This document shows positions 1 to 7,820 of a stretch of 32,213 bases of DNA, one piece after another. The notes beneath the pieces are model-generated. The model was not told where the DNA came from. It did no database searches and saw nothing but the letters and a program-made list of their open reading frames with translations. The first letter of the stretch is position 1, and the number at the start of each line of letters is the position of its first letter. Made by a program: the position numbers and the translations under genes. The stretch comes from Actinomycetes bacterium (GTDB lineage: Bacteria > Actinomycetota > Acidimicrobiia > Acidimicrobiales > RAAP-2): the NCBI GenBank assembly GCA_021790675.1, contig JAJYGN010000094.1, positions 1-32,213 on the forward strand, given 5' to 3'.

Positions 1-2
1 GT

Positions 3-17
3 GTGTGTCCTAATTGG
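3..17 (+). repeat. Left terminal inverted repeat of the mobile unit
   Basis: This is a 15-bp sequence whose exact reverse complement lies at 3482-3496. It is AT-richer than the surrounding DNA and sits just upstream of the transposase gene, as an IS left end would. Similarity to the right end stops after 15 bp on the inner side. Confidence 0.6.
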
Positions 18-54
18 CGTGTGCGCCAGGAGCCACGACCGTCACCATCGAGTC

Positions 55-863
55 GTGGCCTATTCGAGTGACCTGACCGATGACCAGTGGAAGATACTGG
101 AACCTTTGCTGCTGGTTTCCTCCAAACGAGGACCGAAACACGGCGCCGACCTGCGCCACGTCGTCGACGCAATGCTCTACATCTCACACACCGGGTGCCA
201 GTGGCGCTTCTTACCCGGGGAGTTCGGTCCGTGGACCCGGGTCTGGTCGGCCAGTTTCGCCGGTGGTCGAGGAACGGAACGTGGACCCGTGTTCTCACCG
301 CATTGCACGCGTCGACGCGCGCGGCTCTCGGCCGCAAGGACCCGCGACCCTCAATGGTCGTCATCGATACCCACCTCGCCCGCGGGGCCTCGAACGGGGG
401 TGTCACCTTCCACAACCAAGGTGGTCCTTATGGCCGCACCAACGGAACCAAGCGCATTGTCTGCGTGGACGTCACCGGTCTGCCGCTCTGTGTGCGAGTC
501 GTCCCCGCCTCTACGTCCGAGGCGAACGCCGTCGAACAGATACTCGACGACCTCGCCCGAACCGGAGCGGACGAACGATTGGAGCTCGTGCTCGTGGACC
601 GGGGCACCGCGCAGTGGGCAGCTAATCGGTTGACGGCAAGGTTCAACTACGAGGTTCGTCGGGTCGGATGGGACGAGCCACCACGCAACGAGCACGGCGC
701 CAAGGTCTTTCGACCCATCCGTCACGCCTGGCGGGTCGAAGTGGCCCACGGCCATCTCGTGCGACGGCGACGTCTGGCGCGCTGTTTCGAGAACACCGTG
801 ACCTCGGCCACCGGATGGTTGCACGTCGCCTCAATCAGCGAGGTCCTCCGGGCGCTGTGCTGA
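55..863 (+). pseudogene. IS5-family transposase, interrupted by a frameshift near 245
   Basis: This is a DDE transposase of the IS5 family (IS427-like size). The N-terminal part reads in one frame from a GTG at 55 (VAYSSDLTDDQW) to the conserved WRFLPGEFGPWTRVW. The rest (QFRRWSRNGTWTRV onwards) reads in another frame and ends at a TGA at 861-863. Removing two bases around 247-248 would join the halves into about 268 residues, a normal length. The catalytic context is visible: VIDTHLARG (first Asp), LVDRGTAQW (second Asp) and RHAWRVEVAHG (Glu). IS5 relatives can use a programmed frameshift between two ORFs, but no slippery heptamer is evident at the junction, so an inactivating indel is more likely. 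The true start is uncertain because the window begins here. Confidence 0.8.
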
Positions 864-1008
864 AGCGACGATAAACCATGCGTATCTGCACGGAACTGAA
901 ACGAATCGAGAGAATCACCAGCGCCAACCTTGTGTGGGCGTCCGGGAGCATTGTCACCGCCACAAATCAGAGGCGATTGCAGAGAGACACCAACTGTCTT
1001 CGTTCTAC

Positions 1009-1728
1009 TCAGCCCTGGCGTCGATACACGAAATAGGCGCGAGAGGATTCGTCGGTCGGGGGGTTCCCCGAGTCGTCCTCTTCGTGGAGCAAGTCGAAAT
1101 CAGTGGCGAGAGTGGTCCTGACTGTCTCGAGGGCGACACCGAGCTCGCGAATGTTCTCCTGATGCAGCGTGAACGTTCCATCGCCCGCGGAAGCGAAGAC
1201 CCGGATGTCCCAAAGGGTCAGTTCGTCGCCATCGCTTCTTACATCCATGATCAGCGTATTGCCGTCAAAGTCGTGGACCCAGGGTGGGCTCGTAACGAGT
1301 TGGTGCAAACGGCCAATCGTGTTGAGATCGAAGATGAAGAGACCCCCGGGCTTCAGGTGACGCGCCACGCCCTGGAACAACGACTCCCACGCCTCATAGT
1401 TCACCAGGTGGTTCACGGTGTCATACACGCAGGCGACGACGTCGAACGTGGTCCCAAGGTCGAAGTCGGTCATGTCGCCGAGCAGGAATTCGGCGCTCGG
1501 CACCTTGGCCGTAGCGGCGCTCAGCATCTCGGCGGAAGCGTCAAGCCCCACCAACCTCGGAATCAAGACCAGACCCTCCAGCACCGAACCGGTGCCACAA
1601 CCGAGTTCAAGGAGTGAGGTGGCACCAACGTCAAAGCGGTCAATGGCTTCGAGAATCCGAGCGCTGCGCGATGAACCGTCGCCCATCAACGCGTCGTAGA
1701 ACTGGGCGAACTGTTGGTACTCGCGCAT
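1009..1728 (-). CDS. Class I SAM-dependent methyltransferase
   Basis: The product has about 239 residues with a Rossmann-fold methyltransferase core. Motif I is LLELGCGTGSVLEGL, the acidic end of strand 2 is VGLDASAEML, and the motif II/III region is FDVVACVYDTVNHL followed by LKPGGLFIFDLNT. The substrate cannot be read from sequence; it resembles small-molecule methyltransferases rather than DNA methylases, since no NPPY or PC motif is seen. I chose the ATG at 1728 because MREYQQFAQFYDALM is a typical family beginning; an in-frame start at 1776 adds 16 residues with no clear ribosome binding site. It is antisense to, and between, the transposase and tnpB, inside the inverted repeats, so it may be a passenger gene. 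Its base composition is less GC-rich than the resident genes to the right. Confidence 0.8.
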   Translation of the reverse strand: MREYQQFAQFYDALMGDGSSRSARILEAIDRFDVGATSLLELGCGTGSVLEGLVLIPRLVGLDASAEMLSAATAKVPSAEFLLGDMTDFDLGTTFDVVACVYDTVNHLVNYEAWESLFQGVARHLKPGGLFIFDLNTIGRLHQLVTSPPWVHDFDGNTLIMDVRSDGDELTLWDIRVFASAGDGTFTLHQENIRELGVALETVRTTLATDFDLLHEEDDSGNPPTDESSRAYFVYRRQG

Positions 1729-1896
1729 GCCACATTCTTGTCGAGAGTCGAAGTGGTGCGGTGGAATCAGATTCACTCAACAAACTCGATTGCACGGTGC
1801 AGTGATCATCTCCCCTTCGCCGAGTCACGAGATTTTGTTGCCACGATCTCAGATCCGCCACCTGGCGTGTCACAGACACAACCAATACTGGGCGAA

Positions 1897-3294
1897 GTGG
1901 CTTCACGTCCAACTGCCCCCATCGTCTCGCACACCGGCGAGGTACTGCCACGGGCCGTCACCTTTCAGTTCGCCCTCGACCCGAACGCCGAGCAGGCCGT
2001 CCTCCTCGGCAAGTGCGCGGGTGCCCGCCGTTTCACCGTGAACCATCACCTGGCGCGAGTGAGAGCCAATCTGGACGTCAGGTCGGCGGAGCAAGAAGTT
2101 CTCGCAGAGAGTGGCGAACCGTGCGAACCATCAACTCCTTCCTTGTCCTGGTCAACCTTCTCCTTCATCAACGAATTCAACGCGTGGAAGAACGGAGAGT
2201 CTGATGACTCACCCGTCAACGAAGATGGCAGTCGCGGTCTCGCCTGGCGTCACGAACTCCCCAACGACGTCTTCGAGTGTGCGAGCGTGGACGCGGCCCG
2301 GGCCCTCGAGAACTTCGCTTCGTCAAGACGGGGCGAGCGCCGTGGCGCGCCCGTCGGGTTTCCCCGCTTCCAGGCGAAGGGCAAGGTAACGCCGAGCTTT
2401 CGGCTGCGCAACCGCGCGACGCCGAGCCGGTCACCCTCAAGCCAGACCATTCGCTTCAGTGACCCTGCGCACCTGCGACTACCCAAGTTCGGACCAGTCA
2501 AGGTCTTCGGCCCCACCCGCAAGGTCCGCCGGATGATCGACTTGGGTCGCTTTCACATCTACTCAGCGACACTGACTGAGCGTGCCGGTCGGTGGATCGT
2601 GTCACTCACCGGCGTCGCCGCTGAACTCCACCGGGCCGAGCGCAGTCGAACCAGCCGGCACGCCGTTCCCGTCGGAGTCGACCGGGGGATCATCTCCCTC
2701 TGCGTCGCCGCCGACGCGAACGGCGTTGCCTTCGAGAACTTCGAGGGGGTGAAAACACTGAAGCACGCGCTGCGCACGCTCAAGGCGGCCAACCGGGCCC
2801 TGGCCAGAACCACACCGGGGTCCAAGGGCCGCCAACGAGCGAGAGCCCGACTCGCGAAGACTCATCGCAAGGTCGCCAACATCCGTCGACACCTGGTCCA
2901 CCAAGCCTCCAGGGCCCTGGTGGACCGATGTCAGATCCTCGTCATTGAGGACCTCAACGTCGCGGGCATGGTAAGGAATCGACACCTATCGCGGTCCACC
3001 TCGGACGCCGCAATGGGCGAGCTCTCGCGCCAACTCCTCTACAAGGCCAGGTGGCACGGCGTCGAGGTGCGGGTCGCGGACCGATGGTTCCCCTCGTCCA
3101 AGACCTGCTCGAGCTGTGGCGAGGTCATTAACGACCTTGACCTGTCGACGCGGACCTACTCGTGTGGGGTCTGCGGCCTGGTCATCGACCGCGACCTCAA
3201 CGCGGCCATCAACCTCGCCCGCTGGCAGCCCGCGGGACCCTCCGCGGTGACACTGAAGGAACCAATGCACGCTCTGCTTCTCTCTACTGCCTGA
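1897..3294 (+). CDS. tnpB: TnpB RNA-guided nuclease (IS200/IS605 or IS607 type)
   Basis: The product has about 465 residues from the chosen GTG. TnpB proteins are the RuvC-type, omega-RNA-guided nucleases ancestral to Cas12. All catalytic blocks are present: RuvC-I VGVDRGI (Asp), RuvC-II LVIEDLNVAGM (Glu), a zinc ribbon CSSCGEV...YSCGVCG, and RuvC-III DRDLNAAINLA (Asp). The N-terminal wedge begins at RAVTFQFALDPNAEQ. The reading frame stays open upstream to 1714, but that part overlaps the divergent methyltransferase start and does not resemble TnpB. GTGs at 1867 and 1897 are the plausible starts; 1897 is closest to the conserved N-terminus. No TnpA recombinase lies beside it. The guide RNA would be expected to overlap the 3' end and extend downstream of 3294. 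Confidence 0.88.
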   Translation: MASRPTAPIVSHTGEVLPRAVTFQFALDPNAEQAVLLGKCAGARRFTVNHHLARVRANLDVRSAEQEVLAESGEPCEPSTPSLSWSTFSFINEFNAWKNGESDDSPVNEDGSRGLAWRHELPNDVFECASVDAARALENFASSRRGERRGAPVGFPRFQAKGKVTPSFRLRNRATPSRSPSSQTIRFSDPAHLRLPKFGPVKVFGPTRKVRRMIDLGRFHIYSATLTERAGRWIVSLTGVAAELHRAERSRTSRHAVPVGVDRGIISLCVAADANGVAFENFEGVKTLKHALRTLKAANRALARTTPGSKGRQRARARLAKTHRKVANIRRHLVHQASRALVDRCQILVIEDLNVAGMVRNRHLSRSTSDAAMGELSRQLLYKARWHGVEVRVADRWFPSSKTCSSCGEVINDLDLSTRTYSCGVCGLVIDRDLNAAINLARWQPAGPSAVTLKEPMHALLLSTA

Positions 3295-3480
3295 TCTGCC
3301 ACGGATCTACACCGCGAAGCACGCGGGAAGAGCCGATCGTCACCCGCACAACCATCACGGCAACGTGAGGAGGGCCCTGGGTCGGAACCGATCACTCAGA
3401 CTGACGATTGTCTGGGAGCTCGGACGGTGAGCAAGCACCGCTGGGCCTTTTGGTTCAGCTGGTCAAGGCGAACCGGTGGG
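3225..3480 (+). ncRNA. Possible omega-RNA / right-end region of the tnpB gene
   Basis: TnpB guide RNAs normally overlap the 3' end of tnpB and run past its stop codon. The stretch from the tnpB C-terminal codons through the 186 bp before the inverted repeat holds no convincing ORF, and it is the only non-coding sequence available for such an RNA. I could not fix a scaffold end, guide boundary or stem set by eye. The location is therefore based on family knowledge alone. Confidence 0.25.
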
Positions 3481-3481
3481 T

Positions 3482-3496
3482 CCAATTAGGACACAC
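3482..3496 (-). repeat. Right terminal inverted repeat of the mobile unit
   Basis: CCAATTAGGACACAC is a perfect inverted match to 3-17. It marks the boundary between the mobile segment (TnpB and its downstream region) and the resident glycosyltransferase gene that starts at 3533. Confidence 0.6.
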
Positions 3497-3532
3497 GCTG
3501 TAAGTTCACCACGCTTCTCGCCGCGTGGTGCC

Positions 3533-4816
3533 ATGATGGCGCCAGTGACGTCCCGTCGGACCTTCCTCTTCGCGCCCGAGAGCGCGTACGGGCCAACGAA
3601 CAACTGCATCGGCATCGGCCGGCGACTGCTCGAACGCGGACACCGAGTGGTCTTCGCCGCAGAGGCCTCCTGGGCCGGTCGCCTCGTGCCCTACGGCTTC
3701 GAGGAGGAGTTGATCGATCTGGCCGCGCCGGTCTCGGGTGACGCCCAGGACCCGGGCCAGTTCTGGAAGGACTACGTCGCGGCTATCGCGCCCGAGTTCG
3801 CCACGGCGACCGACGAGCAGCTGAGAAGCGTGATCCGCCCCATCTGGGAGGAGCTGATCGCCGGCGCGCGCTACGCCGAAGACCAGCTGCGCGACGTGGT
3901 GGCGCGCACGCGTCCCGACGTGATCGTCGAGGACAACGTGGTCGGATTCCCGGCCCTCGTGACCGCGGACTCCGCCTTCGTGCGCATCGTTTCGTGCAAT
4001 CCCCTCGAGGTGCCCGGCGAGAGCGTCGCGCCGGCCTTTTCCGGACTGGGCGAGGGAGACGTGGAGGGCTTTGCCCGCTTTCGACGCGCCTATCGCGCGA
4101 CGCACCTCGATCTGTGGCGCGAGTTCAACGAGTGGTACGTCTCGCGCGGCGCGCCGGCGCTGCCCGAGCTCGAATTCATTGGTAGGGGAGACCTCAATCT
4201 CTACGTCTACCCCGCCGAACTTGACTACCCGCGCGCGATGGGGTCGGCCTGGCACCGGGTGGAGTCCTCGGTGCGCGAGACCGAGGGCGACGTCGAACTA
4301 CCGATGGGCTTCGCCGACGGACGCCGGCCGATTCTCTACTTCAGTCTCGGATCGCTGGGTAGCGCCGACGTCGCCCTGATGCGTAGGGTCATCGACGCTC
4401 TCGTTGGCGAGTCCTACGACGTGATCGTCTCCAAGGGTCCTCGAGCGTCCGAAATCGAGCTCGCCGACAACATGTGGGGCGCCGAGTTTCTGCCACAGAC
4501 GCGTCTACTGCCTTTGGCCGACCTGGTGATCACCCACGGCGGCAACAACACGGTGACCGAGTCCATGCACTTCGGCAAGCCGATGCTCGTAATGCCTCTC
4601 TTCTGGGATCAGTACGACAACGCCCAGCGCGTCAGCGAGCGCGGTTACGGTACGCGCGTGGCCACCTACGAGGCCACCGCGGACGACCTGCGGCGCGAGG
4701 TGGCCCGACTCCTCGGCGATGACGCGCTGCGCGCACGCTGCGGCGCGGCGTCGGCTCGCATTCGCGCGGCCGACGGTCTCGGCCGCGCAGCGGATCTCCT
4801 GGAGCGTGCTCACTAA
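3533..4816 (+). CDS. GT1-family (UGT/MGT-like) glycosyltransferase
   Basis: The product has about 427 residues with a GT-B fold. The N-terminal acceptor domain starts TFLFAPESAYGPTNNCIGIGRRLLERGHRVVF. The C-terminal nucleotide-sugar site is near residues 333-365 and includes THGGNNTVTESMHFGKPM followed by MPLFWDQYDNAQR, the signature of macrolide/flavonoid-type glycosyltransferases that use NDP-sugars. The acceptor is unknown. The start is one of two adjacent ATGs (3533, 3536), with no strong ribosome binding site. A TAAGTT at 3501 could be a -10 element lying just outside the mobile element's right end. The stop overlaps the promoter of the following dehydrogenase, so the two may be both co-transcribed and independently expressed. 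Confidence 0.85.
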   Translation: MMAPVTSRRTFLFAPESAYGPTNNCIGIGRRLLERGHRVVFAAEASWAGRLVPYGFEEELIDLAAPVSGDAQDPGQFWKDYVAAIAPEFATATDEQLRSVIRPIWEELIAGARYAEDQLRDVVARTRPDVIVEDNVVGFPALVTADSAFVRIVSCNPLEVPGESVAPAFSGLGEGDVEGFARFRRAYRATHLDLWREFNEWYVSRGAPALPELEFIGRGDLNLYVYPAELDYPRAMGSAWHRVESSVRETEGDVELPMGFADGRRPILYFSLGSLGSADVALMRRVIDALVGESYDVIVSKGPRASEIELADNMWGAEFLPQTRLLPLADLVITHGGNNTVTESMHFGKPMLVMPLFWDQYDNAQRVSERGYGTRVATYEATADDLRREVARLLGDDALRARCGAASARIRAADGLGRAADLLERAH

Positions 4817-4826
4817 CCTCGAGGTG
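4814..4826 (+). promoter_or_regulatory. -10 element of a leaderless promoter
   Basis: TAACCT (4814-4819) matches the TANNNT form of actinobacterial -10 boxes and is followed by exactly 6 nt and then the GTG start at 4826. That spacing places the transcription start on the start codon. The -10 overlaps the TAA stop of the preceding gene. Confidence 0.45.
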
Positions 4827-5749
4827 TGGACACCTTCTATGTCTCTGTCCCGGACTCCACCCTTGGCGCCGCGCTGCTCGCTTTGGGAGTGCCCGAGAAC
4901 GTGCGGGTCATCGAGTGGGACATGACCGGACCCGCGCCGCGCGCGCACCTCGACGTGGTGGTGCCGCCCTACATGTCTCTCGTCTCCTCCCTGCGCCACC
5001 TCGAGGGCGTCACGACGCGCCTTATCCAGAGTCAGTCGATCGGCTACGACGGCGTGGCCGAGGTCCTCGGCGAGGGCCGCGTCTTCGCCAACGCCGCCTC
5101 GGTGCACGAGGCCTCGACGGCCGAGCTGACCCTCGGGCTCGTTCTCGCTTCTCAGCGCGGGATCGACGACTTCGTGCGCGCGGCCCAGGGAGGCCGCTGG
5201 GCGCCGGCCTGGCACCAGAGCCTGGCCGATCGAACCGTGCTGCTCGTCGGCTACGGCGGGGTGGCGCGGGCCATCGAGGAGCGTCTTGTCCCCTTCGAGG
5301 TCGAGATCCTTCGTGTGGCGCGCACCGCGCGCCGCGACGAACGCGGCTCGGTGTTCGCCGTCACGTCCCTCGGGGATCTTCTACCCCGGGCCGACGTGGT
5401 CGTCGTCGCGGTTCCCCTGAGCGAGGAGACGACGCGGCTGGTGGACGCCGGGTTCCTCGCGGCGATGCCTGATCACAGCCTGCTCGTGAACGTGGCTCGC
5501 GGCCGCGTGGTCGACACCGACGCGATCCTCGCCGAGGCCGAGTCGGGCCGGCTGCGCTTCGCGCTCGACGTGACCGATCCCGAACCGCTGCCGGCGGGGC
5601 ATCCGCTCTTCGCCCTCGACAACGTGCTGATCTCCCCTCACGTCGGCGGGGCCACGTCGGCGATGCGCCCGCGCATGGCGAGGCTGCTGATCGATCAGAT
5701 CGCTCGCCTGGTTCGCGGCGAGGCGCCGCGCAACGTTGTCCTGGGCTAG
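4826..5749 (+). CDS. D-isomer-specific 2-hydroxyacid dehydrogenase
   Basis: The product has 307 residues. This NAD(P)H-linked family reduces 2-oxoacids such as hydroxypyruvate or glyoxylate, or acts on 3-phosphoglycerate. The nucleotide-binding loop VGYGGVARAIEERL is near residue 140. The catalytic Arg lies in VNVARGRVVDTDAI (near 225), the Glu in DVTDPEPLPAGHPLF (near 252) and the His in LISPHVGGAT (near 272). The N-terminal substrate domain is short, and no ACT or other regulatory domain follows, so it is not a long-form serine-pathway SerA. It starts with GTG six bases after a -10-like box. The gene runs convergently into the glycerate kinase gene, sharing the bases of the stop codons. The two enzymes could act in sequence (hydroxypyruvate or tartronate semialdehyde to glycerate to phosphoglycerate), which is inferred from context only. 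Confidence 0.85.
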   Translation: MDTFYVSVPDSTLGAALLALGVPENVRVIEWDMTGPAPRAHLDVVVPPYMSLVSSLRHLEGVTTRLIQSQSIGYDGVAEVLGEGRVFANAASVHEASTAELTLGLVLASQRGIDDFVRAAQGGRWAPAWHQSLADRTVLLVGYGGVARAIEERLVPFEVEILRVARTARRDERGSVFAVTSLGDLLPRADVVVVAVPLSEETTRLVDAGFLAAMPDHSLLVNVARGRVVDTDAILAEAESGRLRFALDVTDPEPLPAGHPLFALDNVLISPHVGGATSAMRPRMARLLIDQIARLVRGEAPRNVVLG

Positions 5750-6759
5750 GTCGCGAGAAGTTCCGCCACGAGCGTCTCGACGCAGCCGGGCGCGTCGGCA
5801 ATGGCGCGGTTCTCGCCGAATCTCTCCGCGAGGCTGACCAGTCGCGCGTGGGGGTGACGCGCGGCGAAGGTGGCCGCGGCGTCGAGATCGAGAGATCCGC
5901 ATACCACGAGCAGGTCGGTGCTCGTGAGGTCGGCCACTCCGGCGACGACCTTGCCCTCGAGGGTGCCCTCGTCCAGTCGGCCCTCGCCGGTGACGACGAG
6001 TGAGGCTCCCGCGAGTCGAGTGGCGAGGGAGACTTCGCGGGCTACGAGTTCAAAGCCGCTCACCAGCGTGGCGCCGAGGGCGTAGAGAGCTCCCGCGATG
6101 CCGCCGGCCGCTCCCGTGCGCTCGAGGCTGGCTACGTCGACGCCGTGCTCGTCAAGGAAGAGGTCGCGGGCCATCGCGAGTCGCTCGTCGACGCGCGCGA
6201 GGTCGCTGTCGGCGACGCCCTTTTGCGCGGCGTAGCGACGCGCGTCGAAAAAGCGCGCCGTCACGTCGCACGCCGCGGTTACGGGGACGCTGAGCCCGCC
6301 GGCCGCGCGCAGCACCTGGTAGCAGCCGAGGCCCGCGTCCGACGTCGCCGAGCCGCCGCAACCCACCACGAGCGCGGTGACGCCGAGTCGGGCCCCTTCG
6401 AGGAGAAGACGACCGAGCCCGGCGCTCGAGGCCACGAGAGCCTCGCCGCGCGTCGGTGCAGTGAGGAGGTGTCGGCCCACCACGTCGGCGCTCTCGATGA
6501 CGCCGACGAGCCCGTCGACGCCCTCGTGCAGGCGCACGCGCGCGGTGACGGTCTCGCCCAGGGGGCCCGGCACCGCGATCGCGACGTCCTCGCCGGCGAA
6601 GGCGTCAAGGAAGCCCTCGCCCCCGTCGGAGAGGGCGATCACGTCGACCTCGCGGTGCTGGTGTCGCGCGGCGCGCGCGGCCGCCTCGCCGAGTTGGCCG
6701 GAGGTGGCCGTGCCGCGAAACTTGTCGAAGGCGGCGACGACTTGAGCGTCGTCAGTCAT
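5746..6759 (-). CDS. glxK: Glycerate 2-kinase (GlxK/GarK family)
   Basis: The product has about 337 residues. It phosphorylates D-glycerate with ATP, feeding glycerate into glycolysis. Family blocks are FDKFRGTATSGQLGEAAARA at the N-terminus, VIALSDGGEGFLDAF, the glycine-rich GCGGSATSDAGLGCYQ, TGAAGGIAGALYALGA and VVTGEGRLDEGTLEGK. I chose the ATG at 6759 (MTDDAQVVAAFDKFRG) because it places the conserved N-terminus correctly; the frame is open further upstream but that part is not family-like. GGTGG lies a few bases upstream. The stop codon lies in CTAG at 5746-5749, which also provides the stop of the convergent dehydrogenase gene. Confidence 0.93.
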   Translation of the reverse strand: MTDDAQVVAAFDKFRGTATSGQLGEAAARAARHQHREVDVIALSDGGEGFLDAFAGEDVAIAVPGPLGETVTARVRLHEGVDGLVGVIESADVVGRHLLTAPTRGEALVASSAGLGRLLLEGARLGVTALVVGCGGSATSDAGLGCYQVLRAAGGLSVPVTAACDVTARFFDARRYAAQKGVADSDLARVDERLAMARDLFLDEHGVDVASLERTGAAGGIAGALYALGATLVSGFELVAREVSLATRLAGASLVVTGEGRLDEGTLEGKVVAGVADLTSTDLLVVCGSLDLDAAATFAARHPHARLVSLAERFGENRAIADAPGCVETLVAELLAT

Positions 6760-6800
6760 CGTTGCGTGTTCCACCCGACCATTGTGCCGGTGGTAGCGAA

Positions 6801-7820
6801 TCAGGCGCGATAGGCGTCGCGCGCCGGCATCTCGTCGTGGTGTTCGTTGATCGGGTGGCGCACGAGGTGATTGAGAAGCTCGGAGAGCTTCGCCTCGGCG
6901 ACGCACACGACGCTGTCGGCCGCGCCGTAGTAGATGTGCAGCGTCTCGCCGTCCTCGCGCAGCACCCAGCCGCAGGGAAAGATCGCGTCGGGCACGTCAC
7001 CGGTGCGCTCGTAGCGCTCGGTGGGTGCGAGGATCCACTCGTTGCCGCGCGCGATGACCCGGCTCGGGTCCGTGCGGTCCAACATGGCGAGGCCGAGACG
7101 GTAGATCGAGCCCGAGGCGGTCACGCGCACCGCGTGGTAGCAGACCAGCCATCCGGCGGCGGTCAGAAGCGGCGGCGGGCCGAGGCCGACCTTGTTGGCG
7201 TCCCACCAGCCCCCGCGTCGCGCGGGCAGGATGACGCGCGAGTCGCCCCAGTGGCGAAGGTCCGGGCTGAAGGAGAGCCAGACGTGGGCACCGAGCCCGA
7301 GTCCGGTCGGCGACGGTCGATGCAACAGGGCCCAGCGTCCGTCGAACATCACCGGAAAGATGGCGGCGTCCTTGTCGTCGGGGGTCATGAGAACGCCGTG
7401 GCGGTCCCAGGTGACGAAGTCCTTGGTGGTGGCGAGCAGGACGAGCGGTCCCGCGAGGGAGTAGCCCACGTAGACGACGTAATAGTCGTCGTCGATGCGC
7501 GTGATGCGCGGGTCTTCGATGCCCCAGCGTTCCTCGAAGCTGTCGAGTAGCGGCTCGAGACCGCGCTGGGGATCGATGGTCCAGTCGGTGAGGCCGTCCT
7601 TGCTGGTGGCGACCACGAGCGACGAGAGACCCGTGCGGTGCTCGACGCGCAACAGCAAGAGCGTTTCGCCGTTGTAGGTCGTCGCGCCGGGATTGAACAC
7701 GGCGTTGGCCATGAAGGGCAGGTCGGCGGGCGTGATGATCGGATTCGCCTGGTGCCGGGTGAGCAACTCCTCTCGTCCACTGTGGCTCATCGCGAACTCC
7801 CTTCCAGCCTGGCTGGTCAT
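6801..7820 (-). CDS. GH130-family glycoside phosphorylase/hydrolase
   Basis: The product has 339 residues with a five-bladed beta-propeller glycosidase of the GH130 (mannosyl-phosphorylase) type. Typical blocks are NPIITPADLPFMANAVFNPGAT, TLLLLRVEHRTGLSSL, GIEDPRITRIDDDYYVVY (with the presumed acid Asp), KDAAIFP, LLHRPSPTGLG, GWLVCYHAV and LHIYYGAADSVVCVAEA. The Arg, Lys, His and Tyr residues at these places fit the phosphate-binding set of phosphorylases, but this is a visual judgement. The ATG at 7820 overlaps the TGA of the upstream gene (ATGA), implying translational coupling; an internal ATG at 7790 is an alternative. Substrates are probably beta-mannosides. It sits with a GT4 enzyme and a six-hairpin protein in a short operon. 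Confidence 0.9.
   Translation of the reverse strand: MTSQAGREFAMSHSGREELLTRHQANPIITPADLPFMANAVFNPGATTYNGETLLLLRVEHRTGLSSLVVATSKDGLTDWTIDPQRGLEPLLDSFEERWGIEDPRITRIDDDYYVVYVGYSLAGPLVLLATTKDFVTWDRHGVLMTPDDKDAAIFPVMFDGRWALLHRPSPTGLGLGAHVWLSFSPDLRHWGDSRVILPARRGGWWDANKVGLGPPPLLTAAGWLVCYHAVRVTASGSIYRLGLAMLDRTDPSRVIARGNEWILAPTERYERTGDVPDAIFPCGWVLREDGETLHIYYGAADSVVCVAEAKLSELLNHLVRHPINEHHDEMPARDAYRA

Larger units (their letters stand above)
3..3496. mobile_element. Putative 3.5-kb transposable unit bounded by a 15-bp inverted repeat
   Basis: Positions 3-17 (GTGTGTCCTAATTGG) are the exact reverse complement of 3482-3496. The left copy lies about 40 bp before the IS5-type transposase start, where an IS end is expected. 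The right copy lies 37 bp before the start of the first resident gene at 3533. Between them are the transposase, a methyltransferase and TnpB. No third copy was seen right after the transposase stop at 863, so the simplest reading is one element with passenger genes. The alternative is two IS copies, the right one reduced to its end. The left flank is outside the window, so a target duplication cannot be checked. Confidence 0.5.
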
